DNA from: Hsuehochloa calcarea
Taxonomy: Eukaryota; Streptophyta; Magnoliopsida; Poales; Poaceae
Assembly: GCA_036346395.1 (NCBI GenBank)
Contig: CM070615.1
Location: 20,765,282-20,829,281, forward strand
Length of the DNA: 64,000 nt
Direction: 5' to 3'
In this document: one piece after another, positions 46,560 to 57,540 of the stretch
How positions within the stretch are numbered: the first letter of the stretch is position 1
How the letters are laid out: the number at the start of each line of letters is the position of its first letter
Notes under the pieces: generated by a model
The model's database searches: none
The model's input: only the letters and a program-made list of their open reading frames with translations
What the model was told of the DNA's origin: nothing
Position numbers and translations under genes: made by a program

Positions 46560-47992
46560 CGGCTAGCTAGAGAAAAGGCTGGGGAACTCGGCTTTCAACT
46601 CTTCTTCACGTTCCCACGTTGCTTCTCCTTCAGTGGTTACTCCATTGGACTTTGCGTAAGCGAGCGGTCTTGCTTACAGTGCGGCGCTCTGCGACATCTA
46701 AAATCTGACAGTTGTTCTTTGTACGTGAGATCTTCCTTGATTCAATTGACTCCAACGTGGTCCGCTCTTACCGCACACGAAGACACTTCTTGATTGAGAG
46801 ACATGAAAGACATCATGCACTCGCTAACGATCGTGGTAGCTCCAACTGCACGCAAACTTCTCCTCGCGTTCCAAAATCTTGAACGGACCCACATACCTTG
46901 GAGCAAGCTTCCCTTTGGTGTGGAATCTCTTAACACCTCTGGCGGAGTAACTCGAAGATACACAAAATCCTCTCGTTCAAAGTCGAGGTCACGACGACAG
47001 TTATCGGCATAACTCTTCCGCTCGGTGGGCTATCTTTAACCTCTCTCGATCATAGCAACTTGTTCTTGGCTTCGAATAATATCTGGCAATAACACTACAC
47101 GTTCAGCTGTCTCTGACCAATTTAATGGTGTTCTGCAGGCACGACCATACAAAGCTTAAATGGTGATATCTACAAACTGGCTTGATAACTGTTGTTGTAC
47201 GAGAATTCTGCATACGGCAAACTCTTATCCCAACTGGTAGCATTTGCTAAGGCACAGGCTCTCAACATATCTTCTAATATCTGGTTGACTCTTTCACCAT
47301 CCATCCGCTATGGATGATAAGCGATCAAATTGGATGAGTTCCTGTGGCTTCATGTAGACTCGCGTAAACGAGAGGTGAACTGAGATCCTCGATCTGACAC
47401 TATCTTCTTAGGCACACCATGCAGACTACGATTTTTGACATATACAATTCCGCCAAGCGGTCTCCTGAATAAGTGGTTTTGACTGGCAAGAAATGGGCAA
47501 CCTTAGTCAAACGATCTACTATCACCCAAATCGAATCATATCCTGATTGAGTCTTAGGTAAACCGGTAATAAAATCTATACCGATCTCTTCCCACTTCCA
47601 TTCTGGTATCTTCAGCGGTTGTAGCAAACCTGCTGGTCTCTGATGATCTGCCTTTACTTTCTAACACACGTCGCATAAGGCAACGAACTCGGCGACGTCT
47701 CGCTTTAAGTTTGGCCACCAAAACTTATTCTTAACATCCTGATACATCTTAGTACTCCCAGGGTGAATCGAATACTTTGAGTCATGGGTTTCCTTCGTAA
47801 TCACCGTCTCAATCCATTAATATCCGTACACGATCGTCCATTGATCCACAATATATCCACGATCATCCATGGTGAAGTCTTTAAATTTTCCTTCGCCATC
47901 TTCTTCTTGAGGTCGGCAAACTCAGAATCCTTGGGTTGAGCTTCACGAATCTGTTTCTCCAGAGTAGACTGCACTTCCAAACTGGCCACCAA
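46560..47992 (-). pseudogene. E4 integrase with chromodomain-like tail
   Basis: 47801-47992 is the linker and amino part. 47400-47627 holds the core start, with 'WEEIGIDFITGLPKTQSGYD' in parts (first Asp), 'WVIVDRLTKVAHFLPV' and 'LYMSKIV'; the rest of the core runs through shifted frames to about 47100. Near 46870-46990 'GSLLQGMWVRSRFW' is a shifted form of the GPF-like region. The tail (46560-46770) retains 'EDLTYKEQL' and 'ATWEREEELKAEF' in shifted frames, matching the chromodomain-like end of plant chromovirus integrases. Many single-base changes break the frame. Confidence 0.83.
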
Positions 47993-48053
47993 TCCTTCAG
48001 AACAACTTCTAGTCAGAGCTTCGGAATTCCTCCCAAGTTACAACACAACTCTT

Positions 48054-48379
48054 TTACTTGAGAGCATTGCGGTAGCTCTTACGACTCGGTGCATCTGCAA
48101 TTACATTGGCCTTACCAGGATGGTAATGGATTCCAAGATTATAATCTTTTATTAATTCCACCATCTTCTCTGTCTCATATTCAGTCGGTCGAGTGAATAT
48201 GTACTGTGCTCTTATGACCGTGTAGACTTCACAATGATTCTGGATGAGATAATGGCGCCAAATCTTCAAAGCATGCACTACTGGCTAGTTCCAAATCATG
48301 GGTAGGATAATTCTCTTCATGAGGCCTTAATTGCCTTGACGCATAAGCGGCGGCTCTTCCTTCTTGCATAAGGACACAC
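48054..48379 (-). pseudogene. E4 RNase H, decayed
   Basis: Segments 'ALKIWRHYLI', 'VYTVIRAQYIFTRP' (usually TDH-K), 'WLELIKDYNLGIHYHPGK'-like and 'ANVIADAPSR' occur in order. The first catalytic Asp region lies in the damaged join with RT near 48370-48400. Substitutions at normally fixed positions suggest the domain is dead. Confidence 0.8.
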
Positions 48380-49880
48380 CTAATCCTTGACGCGAAGCAT
48401 CACAATAGATATCAAAATCCTTACGATATCCCAAAAACTAGCATGAAATGAAGCCAAACGTTTCTTCAGTTCTTGAAAACTCTCTTCACAAGCTGGGGTC
48501 CAAATGAACTTCTTCTCTTTCTTCAATAATTGCGTAAGAGGCTTAGCAATCGTTGAGAATCCTTCAATGAAACGACGATAGTATCCAGCCATTCCCAAGA
48601 AACTACGAATTTGAGTAACCGTCTTGGGCTGCTCCCAATTCATTACAGCTTTAACCTTTCCGGGGTCAACTGCTACTCCTTCGGCTGTCATCACATGACC
48701 GAGGAAATCAACTTTCTTCTTCCAAAAGTCACACTTGCTGAACTTGGCATACAACTGATATTCTCTAAGCTTCTCTAGGATCAATCTCAAATGGTCTGCA
48801 TGCTCTTCTTCTAACTTTGAGTAAACCAAAATATCATCAATGAATACTACTACGAACTTATCCAAGTATTCCATGAATACTTTGTTCATCATGTTCATGA
48901 AATAAGCAGGGGCATTAGTCAGACCAAACGACATGACTAAAAATTCATAATGTCCATACCGGGTTGAGAAAGCGGTTTTAGGTACATCTTTAGGACAAAT
49001 CTTCAACTGATGGTAACCTGATCGCAGGTCGATCTTGGAGAATACTCCGTCTCCTTTCATTTGGTCGAATAAGTCATCAATTCTGGGCAAACGGTATTTG
49101 TTCTTGATGGTGACTTCATTGAGAGAGCGATAATCGATACACATCCTCATGCTTCCATCTTTCTTCTTGACAAACAAAACTGGTGCTCCCCATGGCGACG
49201 AACTAGGTCTTACAAAACCTTTCTCCAGTAGTTCTTCTATCTGCTTCTTCATTTCCACAAGTTCATCGACTGGCATCCGATATGGTCTCTTGGAAATTGG
49301 TGCTGTCCCTGGCACTAGATCGATGACAAACTCAATATCACGGTCCGGTGGCATTCCTGGTAATTCTTCTCGAAACACGTCCGGGAAATCCCTGACTACA
49401 GGTACATCTTCCAAAGAAACTATCTTCAGACTGTTGACTACCAAATATCCATCACGTACTGAGGTAGCTAGAAATTTCACTTTCTTTCCTGTGGTATCCT
49501 CTATTGTTACGGCCCTCCGGCCACAATCTAGCACTACTTTATGTTTGGATAACCAATCCATATCAAGGATTACATCTATGGTCTGAGTGTCTAGAACTAT
49601 TAGGTTGGCTAGAAACTCAACTCCAGCTATGAGTATCCTAGCTCCTAAACATCCAACTTTAGAACTTAGCTCTGCTCCAGGCGACTGGACTAACAGAGTA
49701 TGCTTAAGATGCATAACTTCCAATTTGTTCTTAGTTGCAAAAACTCCGAAACAAGCGAATGCGAAGCTCGAATCAAATGCAATCGATGCGGTCTTGAATT
49801 TACTAGAAACTTACCCAGTACAACGTCGAGTGCTTCCTGAGCTCCTTCCAGAGTGACGTGGTTGACACGGCTTCTGACCA
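48380..49880 (-). pseudogene. E4 protease and intact reverse transcriptase
   Basis: From 49723 to 48380 one frame of 447 codons stays open. It starts inside the protease; the DSGASHS-type site just upstream, near 49770, is shifted by one base. The protease end is 'VILDMDWLSKHKVVLDC'. RT motifs are all present: 'SSSPWGAPVLFVKKKDGS', 'MCIDYRSLNEVTIKNKY', 'KIDLRSGYHQLKI', 'MSFGLTNAPAYF', and FIDD with the catalytic pair at 48833-48838. The connection region ends 'SFLGMAGYYRRFIEGFS'. This is the best preserved enzyme domain in the window. The frame is lost at the start of RNase H. Confidence 0.9.
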
Positions 49881-50009
49881 CTGATTATGGCACTCCTCCG
49901 GATTGACCGGTAGCTTGAGAAGTTCCTTGATGGTTGCCTTGTACTGGCGTCTTGGCTGGTGTGTTCCCAAGGTTGAAGCGTCTTCGGAGTGATAGTACCA
50001 TTCTCGCGG

Positions 50010-50051
50010 ACATCGGTTGGCGAAATGTCTGGTGACGACGCATGTAAAGCA
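50010..50051 (-). pseudogene. E4 gag zinc knuckle
   Basis: CFTCVVTRHFANRC fits CX2CX4HX4C, although the usual Gly before His is absent. It is out of frame with the gag body. Confidence 0.65.
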
Positions 50052-50193
50052 AACTCGGGTATACTCGTGGGTTCTTGATGGATTGGGGTTGGTAGTGCGA
50101 GGTTACGGAAGTTACGAGCAACCGGGCGAGTCTTTGAAGTTGGTGCGGTGATCCGCGCACTCGTGGTGGAAAACGACTAAATCTGCGGTGGAA

Positions 50194-51066
50194 TCATTCT
50201 TGCCTTGGTGGGGTTGGTGACTTCCTTCTTGAGCCATTCTCAAGCTTACGGTGATCTTCCAATTCCTTGCGCTTATCCTCAAGAATCAAAGCCTTTTTGA
50301 TCAATTCTTGGAAATCAGGAAAGGTGTGGGCGATCAAGTTGACTTGAAGTCCAGTGTTTAATCCTTTCAGAAAACGACTCTGGCGAGCCTTGTCGGTGGC
50401 GACATCTTCTGCAGCATATCGAGCAAGTTGAGAGAATTTGTTGAGGTAATCAGTCATTGACATTCCTCCTTACTTGAGAGCACGGAATTCATCCTTCTTC
50501 AGATCCATAATTCCTTCTGGTACATGATACTGGCGAAAAGCAGTTGTGAACTCTTCCCAAGTAATGTCTTGCGGCGTTCCATGCGCTGCACAAAATTTTT
50601 CCCACCATTCAACAGCAATGCCTTCCATCTGGTGAGTGGCGTACAGAACTTTCTCATGATCGCTGCATTGAGTGATCAGTAGTTTCCTCTCAATAACACG
50701 AAGCCAATCATCAGCCTCTACTGGTGAGACATGTCCAGAGAAAGTTGGTGGACGGGTTCTCATAAACTCGGCCAACTTGGATGATCCATTGTGACCATGA
50801 GCAACTGGGGCTCCATTGTGATGCTGATTGTTGTGGTTCTGGTTATTCATAGGTTGCATCTGATTCATCATGGTGTACATCAGCTGGGTCTGAGCTGCCA
50901 TGAATGCCCCAAAATTCTGCATATCAATCGAAGGTTCTTGTGGTGAAATGCTTCGCAGAGTGCGCTCTGTCCTTACGATCTCGAGTATCGGAACCACTTG
51001 CGCAGCCTTGACGAAGTCTGAACCATCTGGTGAATCTCCAGGGGTTAGATAAGGTAGCAAGCACAA
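50194..51066 (-). pseudogene. E4 gag with one nonsense codon
   Basis: The capsid-type gag has 'RTRPPTFSGHVSPVEADDWL', 'AVEWWEKFCAAHG' and 'EEFTTAFRQYHVPEGIMDLK' in order. Frame is kept through a TAA at 50470-50472, where relatives carry Gln, and continues 'MSMTDYLNKFSQLARYAAED' to 50194. Thus a single C-to-T change separates this stretch from an open gag. The amino end before about 50960 may include leader codons. The carboxyl end leads to the knuckle in another frame. Confidence 0.85.
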
Positions 51067-51266
51067 GATGAGTTGTAGAACTAATCGGGGTAGGTAAAAC
51101 CCAACAACATATTTTAAGAAAGCTCAACTGAAACTTCTTATATTAATTAAGATAATAGTATGGCTTGCAAGAAATTCCTAAGGGCCTTTGCAGCTCATAC
51201 TTGCACACAAGAAAATAAGGACGATCCTAAGCACACAAAACTACCGCCTAAAGGGCGACTCAAGAC

Positions 51267-52055
51267 TTAATACTGGCTAAGCCTGACACGACTCGAACAG
51301 ACTACTCGATTAAATAGCCTCCGTAGCCTTGACGATGCTCCCACCTGTAGACCTGAAAGTGAGCTGGCATCCTTGCAAACTGATCTTGATGTCCCGGGGT
51401 TGGTGCAACAGAGGCAGTGTCTCTGCAGTGCAGTCTGGTGGTTCCTCCGCTCTGCTTGCCTCTCTGGCTCTTCTGGTTCAGCCGGTCCATCAGCTTCTTC
51501 TGGGTCTTCCTCTTCAGTGTCCTCTTCGTGATCGTGCCGTCCATAAAGAGTTTCTTCCAATATGGCGATCCTTTCTTCAGCTCTCTGAAGAATCTCGTAG
51601 GCACACTCCAGCTCTGTGGCGGCTAACTCCAACGACTCCTCTTGAGCAGCGGTGAACTGGGCAAGATGCACCACGGTGGCGTTGCCTTCTCCCTCCGTAG
51701 ACGGAAAACGTGCAGCAAGATCCACGTCGGAAGTGCGGGGATGGTAACGGAAAACTGCGTCACGAAGCTCTCGAGAGTAGATGTTGCAGATCCTCAGGAT
51801 GGCAAGGCGCGAAGACTCCTGGATTGCTTCAATCCAAACACTCCTTCGAGCTGAGATGTTCAGTGGTTTGCTTGCCTTGGTGTTCTTCCTAGCGTAGACG
51901 GTCAAATGGCAGATTACTCCACGGTCTCGACCGTTCACGATCCAAGCATTTCCACGATACAATGGACGGTCAAATCCTCCAAGTACTTGTAACAGATTCC
52001 AAAGCTCAGCGGCAAGTCCTCCCTTGCGCTCTCCATAACTCTGAAGATGAGGCAT
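51267..52055 (-). CDS. Extra sense ORF in E4 leader, unknown function
   Basis: A 262-codon frame opens with an ATG 188 bases downstream of the primer site and ends before gag, on the element's sense strand. The first 130 residues look globular ('WNLLQVLGGFDRPLYRG', 'SVWIEAIQESSRLAILRI', 'FRYHPRTSD'). Residues about 140-170 are Ala/Glu/Leu-rich and heptad-like ('EESLELAATELECAYEILQR'), followed by an acidic run ('EEDTEEEDPEEADGP'). The last 60 residues may be shifted, since an overlapping frame has a plausible end ('HRQGYGGYLIE'). It is not gag or pol. I recall similar unnamed leader ORFs in grass gypsy elements but cannot name a family. Confidence 0.6.
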   Translation of the reverse strand: MPHLQSYGERKGGLAAELWNLLQVLGGFDRPLYRGNAWIVNGRDRGVICHLTVYARKNTKASKPLNISARRSVWIEAIQESSRLAILRICNIYSRELRDAVFRYHPRTSDVDLAARFPSTEGEGNATVVHLAQFTAAQEESLELAATELECAYEILQRAEERIAILEETLYGRHDHEEDTEEEDPEEADGPAEPEEPERQAERRNHQTALQRHCLCCTNPGTSRSVCKDASSLSGLQVGASSRLRRLFNRVVCSSRVRLSQY

Positions 52056-52242
52056 CTATCAAGATGAAAACAATTTTAGAACAGCGGGGAGAGAAAGAAT
52101 TTCAGCAATAGTTGAGTCAAGCGAGACGTGAGATGAGTTAAAGAGTCCAAATAATCTTGCAAGTTAATATTTGCTTTAGAAAATAGTTTTGGACACACTA
52201 TAACGGCCAATCTAGCTAAGGTCAAGACCTACAGTCAGTATG

Positions 52243-52254
52243 GCTCTGATACCA
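52243..52254 (-). promoter_or_regulatory. E4 primer binding site
   Basis: The minus strand reads TGGTATCAGAGC, four bases from the 5' LTR end at 52259. Confidence 0.85.
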
Positions 52255-52258
52255 CCTC

Positions 52259-53909
52259 TGTCGGGACACAAATATGCAAATCTGGACCCTCTGTGTATTC
52301 TGCACTAGTCCAGGATCACGCTAGTGCACACAGTATCAACATCGATGAAATATCACATCCATACAAGGAATATAAGAATAAACGAGTACTTTGAATAAAA
52401 ATAACTGTTGGGACCTTACGATCGAGTTTTACATTTATTAAGCCATGCAAGGCTGACAATAAAGAAATAAACTGCAGCGGAAACGAAGTAAACTCCAGTG
52501 GTTCCCATCAATTTACCACGAGTAACCGATCGATCAAGACCCTAACGATCAACCTTCATAGAACTCTTCTTCAAAAGCGGTGACGACTCCTCCATTCGCT
52601 GATTGGTTTAGCAAGAGTGAGTACACACCGCTACGCAAGTCATACCACGTAATGCATTTATACATGATGGCTTATTCCAAAGGAATGGCTTCGTGGTTAT
52701 TTTGCGGAAATGCAACATTTGCAATCGAATACAAATAATAGATTGAAAGCATAATTCAAAACAAATAGACAATACTAAGTTAATAATTGATTTCACAAAG
52801 GACACACAGTCTAATCAAGTTATTCACACAGCTGCACAAGTTACCTTCACACAGCTGACCCTTCCCATTTGTTTTTATGAAAATCTACCTCTCGTGTGAA
52901 ATTCCCGAGCATGTCCATAACCGAGGACGCGGCTATTCGAATAGATTGATGTAACACTCTGCAGAGGTTGTACACTTTACCCACACGATACAATCGGTGG
53001 AGCCAAGATCGACCATAACAAAACCTTTCGAGACTTCATCTCAAACAATGACACTCCGATGTGCTTTCCTGCCATCAATTTGTACACACACCCTTGGAGC
53101 GACACACACCGTTGGACAAGGATGCAATGAATCATCCCGCGATGTGACATATCACACCTCCAGCCCATCACACAGTTTAAATACAACCTGAGTTGTCAAA
53201 GTCAAGACTCCATAACTTACTAAGTTAGGCCCAGCCCATACTAGGCATGTGGTCGTACAGTAAGGCCCAGTTCAATGGCGCACAAAGTTAAGTCCTTAAT
53301 TGACCAAGGCAAGACATCCAGTTTTAGCCCAAATCACAAAGTTTATAGCACACAGTTCTACCATTCACACAGATCCACCACTTGCCTCAGTCCAAATCTT
53401 TTCCCACCCTGTTGATTAAGTGCAACACATGCCATCAACGAGTAACAGCACACAGCACACACATTTTTATCACACAATTCCATAATCACTTAGTCAAGTT
53501 TATAATTGCGACTCTCACATGAAATGATGACTCGTGGCATGGCTAAGCAATTCTAATCGTGTTGGGCTGGCGTGGCTGGAATAGTGTTGGGCTTCGGCCC
53601 AGCACTGTTCCGAAGGATTTTCTTTTGATTTTTCTTTTTAATAAATCCAGGAAATACAAATAGTCAATAGAAAATAGCAAATGACTTTGGAAAAATTCCA
53701 AAAAATTCTATAAAATATATCCAAGCATATAGAATCTAAATAAAATAGTTTTGATAATTGTTCATGTTGGGATTAAGCACATTAAATCAGTTTGTCCTTG
53801 AAATCCATATTAAGCTTTTTAATTTAATATTCAAATAAATCCAAATGGTGAATTTTCTCACTACAACCATTTAAAAGATTTTTAAAGCTATGAAAATTGG
53901 GATGTTACA
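52259..53909 (-). repeat. E4 5' LTR, internally deleted
   Basis: The LTR is 1651 bp. It matches the 3' LTR on both sides of a junction near 53559-53580 but lacks 44550-46180 of that copy, including the TATA box. Confidence 0.88.
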
Positions 53910-53914
53910 ACGGC

Positions 53915-54722
53915 GCAAGAAGAAGTGGTTTAGATCAAAAGAAGATGAAGACAGCTCTTTGAAAGACGCGCGTGAGTGAAACTTGTTTGTGTGTGGGCTT
54001 AACGGATGTCCATTAGGGAATACCTTCTAGAAGCTAGCCTCCACTATAAATAGGGAAGGGTGCTAGTTGTGCACTTCCACCTCTTGTGCTTTTGATTGAA
54101 ACCCTATTTTTCGTGTTTAGAGAGAATAGTGGAAACATTAGGTTTCTAGAGATTGGATTGATTGTGTGCTCAAGTGTTGAGTATTCGTTCTCTATGATGG
54201 AGTGGCTGTAAACTAACATCTATCTCGAATCAATCCAAGTAAGATTCCTCAAAAATGATTCTCTTCTTGTTCTTGCTCTCTATTTTGTGATTTTGGGGGC
54301 TTTCTTTGATCCATTGCTTATCTTGGTTTCTAGCCTAGATCTTGCTTGCTGTGACATGTGGGAACTCATTTAGGATCATCTTGATCATCTATAACCCACG
54401 AGCAAGTTTTTGGATCATGTTTTTGTTTTAACCCAGTTTTGAAGCAACCTTCACTCAAACGGAAAAGGTCGGAACTTTGGCAAAGATCTTCCGATCTTTG
54501 ATTGGAATAGGTTTCTGACATTCTAAAAAAGGTGTGTTCTAAATTTCATCGAGTTTGAATTTGTGGATCAAAAGTTAGACCAATTTGTGATTTTGATTTC
54601 AAACTGATTTTACTATTTATCAGGCTGGAGGTTAGACATCCCATATCAGAGGTCAGACCGCCCCATGTAAAAGTCGACCCACCAATTTGAGAGGTCAGAC
54701 CGCCTAACTCATTACAAATTGA
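53915..54722 (+). repeat. LTR-like sequence, family L, right part after E4
   Basis: It parallels 1-880: 'gtggtttagatcaaaag', TATA at 54045-54052, an 'aaaccct' leader and 'gaggtcagaccgcc' motifs near 54650 and 54690. It is truncated at 54722 by other repeat DNA. Confidence 0.6.
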
Positions 54723-55171
54723 GTGTGAGGACCCCGGATTATTAGGCTTGTAATACTTAGTCACCAATTGACCCTAGGATCACAAACAAAATAACCTGTG
54801 TCTTCGAGACATGTATACTTCCCGGAAATGCAGTATACACACCCCCTTACAAAATTCGTGCATCAATTCTATTCATTCACATAGAACCGAAGCACAGCAA
54901 CAAACCAGAAGTTAATATAAATAAAGGATAGTTATTACAAAAGAGAGGCCGACCAGCCAAATTCATACAAATACAAAATACACAGCGGAAGCAAAAGTGC
55001 CATAAGATGGCCATAAATAAAAGAGCCAATCAGTGTGCCTTTAACCCACAAGGCAACCGACCGGACCGCCAAGCTAGTCGTCAAACCTGCAGCACATCTC
55101 GCAAAAGTGAGACCCTTGGGGCTCACCTTCCTCCTCTACAACAAATAGTTAAGCAAAGCAAATTAGTATTG
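54723..55171. repeat. Unassigned LTR-like fragment
   Basis: It starts TGTGAGGACCCC, a typical plant LTR edge, and contains no coding capacity. Orientation and partner could not be fixed. E5 begins next to or inside it. Confidence 0.35.
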
Positions 55172-55289
55172 ACGAGGATCTGATAATCCTCATTTTATCT
55201 TTTATCTATAATTCTTATTATGGGTAAATATGATGTCACGTAATCCCCAGAAGTACCCCTTATATTCATAAGGGGGAGGCCTACCAAGT

Positions 55290-55520
55290 GATTGTATGTT
55301 CTCCTACAATCACCCCCATAGTCGTAAGTCTTACTACGACTATGTCATGGTCGTAAGCCCTTCTACGACCATTACCCAGTCGTAAGTCCTTCTACGACCA
55401 TTACCCAGTCGTAAGTCCTTCTACGACTATTATCCAGTCGTAAGCTCTGCTACGACTTGTACCCAGTCGTAAGCTCTGCTACGATTTGTACCCAGTCGTA
55501 AGTTCTGCTACGACCAAGTC
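55290..55520 (+). repeat. 29-bp hairpin minisatellite in E5 LTR
   Basis: Seven units start exactly every 29 bp at 55321, 55350, 55379, 55408, 55437, 55466 and 55495. Each begins GTCGTAAG and ends CTACGAC, so GTCGTA pairs with TACGAC around an 8-base loop; one unit (55466) has a changed arm base. An eighth, divergent hairpin (GATTGTA...TACAATC) precedes them at 55290. Confidence 0.9.
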
Positions 55521-55762
55521 AACCACGACCACCTTATAATCAAACCGACAAGCGAGTGGGTTCAATTGATTAAGGAATGCGGACGGTCCACATGCACTAT
55601 TATTCCGTGTAGTAATAGTGTTTAAATACCCCATTACCTCTGAAAGATAACCGCCAGACGGCGTGAAGAAGCCAATGCGCCGGTAATTATTGCCATCATA
55701 CGCCCATTACTGGATTAATTAGGCGTCTCTTCCGCAGGACAAAACGGCTACTCCTTCACGAC

Positions 55763-55769
55763 TATATAA
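55763..55769 (+). promoter_or_regulatory. E5 LTR TATA box
   Basis: TATATAA lies about 240 bp after the minisatellite and 270 bp before the LTR end, so transcription probably starts near 55795. Confidence 0.6.
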
Positions 55770-56042
55770 GGGCATCAATCAGAGGGACAAGAAAGAGGGG
55801 CGAAACAGAGCAAGTCAAGGAGAAACACAAGTACTGTTCTTTGTAATAGTCTTAGTTTCTTGCTTGATTGTCAAGAATACAGTCAATACCATACACACAC
55901 AGGAGTAGGGTTGTTATTCTCCCCGGAGAAGGCCTGAACCTGTATAAAAATCCCGTGTCAATCGCTCTGCGTGATTTCATCTCTAGGAGACCCCCCGAAT
56001 CAAACAATCTTTACGTAAGATCGGTTCTAATACACCGACAGT

Positions 56043-56060
56043 TGGCGCCGACCGTGGGGA
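56043..56060 (+). promoter_or_regulatory. E5 primer binding site
   Basis: TGGCGCCGACCGTGGGGA follows the LTR by two bases. The TGGCGCC form is usual for the plant Tat lineage rather than tRNA-iMet. Confidence 0.7.
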
Positions 56061-56113
56061 TCTTCCGGTAATCTCTTGTCAACATACTCTCTTTTTCCAA
56101 ATCTCATGCACTC

Positions 56114-57540
56114 ATGGCAGGGGAATGGAACGAGGAGAACTGGTTTGACTTGGCAGATTACGCAGACGTCGACATGGATGCCGATTTCAACTACGAGCCG
56201 AGTGATGCATCCTCTGATGGTGATGTTGCCTCCGGAGACCATTCTCTAGGAAACCATCCCATCGATGGAGTTGAGGAGGGATCCTTATCCCCCACAACGA
56301 TACGTCCAACAGGGGAGCCAATTCCCTCAAAGGACAAGGGTCAATCCGACCCGGACCGTACCCAGAAGGACTTACAACACGACGAGAGTTTTTCCTCTAA
56401 GTGTTCGTACCCAGAAGGACTTACAACACGACGAGAGTTTTTCCTCTAAGTGTTCAAGTCCCTCTAAGACGGTCCGACTTGGTGAGACAAGTTCTGAGAG
56501 CCACCATTCCAGGACTCCACCAACATCTGGTGATCCTCTCTCTGAGGGTAACTCCAGAGAGAGTGGGATCAAGCATGCTTTTCCTGCAAATTCGACCGTC
56601 TCCCGCAGATCTCACTTGTGAGACGGAGGCGATTATAACCCGAGTTCCCCTACGGAGGGGTTACTCCAAGTCGCCAGATGGTGTCTCTCGAATACTCCTC
56701 AAGCGGGAGGCCTCGGCGCAAGTGAGAATCATCAGCGGGAGGTCTTCGTCCTTCCCTCGGATCGAGTCGACCTTATGGAGGCGAGATAAGAACACTCCCG
56801 AAGATCACGCCTGCGCCCCTTGTGATAATGGCAAGGGCATCATCGGCGATGGGCGTAACCAATACTCACGATGAGCGAGAAATCCTCGACATTCTCGCTC
56901 TCCATTGAGAAGGCCTCAAGGATCGATGAGGAAAATTTTGAGGCCATCCGACGGAGGAAGATCGCACCGGAAGAACACGCTGGCGCATCCAATATCGATC
57001 GAGGGAGGTGCAAGAACTCCGAACATCAAGACTTGCTCGAAAATCCCACTCAAGAGCTTGCTCGAGCGCGGATATGATCTCTTTCTTTGAAGAAATTGCG
57101 CAAAGGCTTGAACCGTGATGACAAGGCTGGAAGCACCTCGTCGACATCAATCGGTGAGTCGTAGCAATGCAACTTCCTCGGCTACCGATCAATCAAACAT
57201 TTCACCACGAAGAAATCGACACGGCAATAAGTCGCATTGATCCCTACTCGGAGAAATATGTTTCGATTGGTGATGATCAAGTAGCCCTCAGAGAGGTGAT
57301 CGTTCGCCACTCGACAAGGAAATTCCGCAATGGATGGAGTGCGAGGAGTATTCCCTCGTAGAACGAGACCTACTACAGACGGTCGACTGTTCTTTGGGTA
57401 TCGTCGTATCGATCACTGGTGACATTAACCCTTCTTTCCTACAAAGAAGGTGTCAAGAAGAAATTCTGGATCTTTGGGCATTTTCGCTGACCTTGGCGAT
57501 TCACTGCCACCTCATTTTCGACCGGTGAACATGGAGAAGT
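56114..57540 (+). pseudogene. E5 gag amino region
   Basis: The first ATG after the leader (56114) opens an acidic frame ('WFDLADYADVDMDADFNY'). It is thrown out by a perfect 49-bp tandem duplication (56357-56405 and 56406-56454). Downstream segments to 57540 are Ser/Arg-rich with no recognisable domain and several frame changes. The position before the capsid domain fits the variable amino part of Tat gag. Confidence 0.55.

Larger units (their letters stand above)
43247..53909 (-). mobile_element. E4: Ty3/gypsy chromovirus-like element with extra leader ORF
   Basis: E4 is 10663 bp with LTRs 43247-46521 and 52259-53909 (TGTCGGGAC...TTACA on the plus strand) and TSD ACGGC at 43242-43246 and 53910-53914. 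The minus-strand order is primer site 52243-52254, an extra ORF 52055-51267, gag 51066-50194, knuckle, protease, RT, RNase H, integrase and a chromodomain-like tail near 46560-46770. The RT is uninterrupted. Gag has one nonsense codon, while protease, RNase H and integrase have frameshifts. The 5' LTR lacks about 1.6 kb that includes the TATA box, so self-transcription is doubtful. Confidence 0.93.
55172..56040 (+). repeat. E5 5' LTR
   Basis: The end CA at 56040 is fixed by the primer site. The start is a guess from the first TG after unrelated sequence. It contains the hairpin minisatellite and a TATA box. Confidence 0.6.

Noticed and set aside
55321..55520. Regularly spaced 29-bp repeats looked like a CRISPR array
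   Set aside because: Units are directly adjacent with no unique spacers and lie in a plant LTR. It is a minisatellite.
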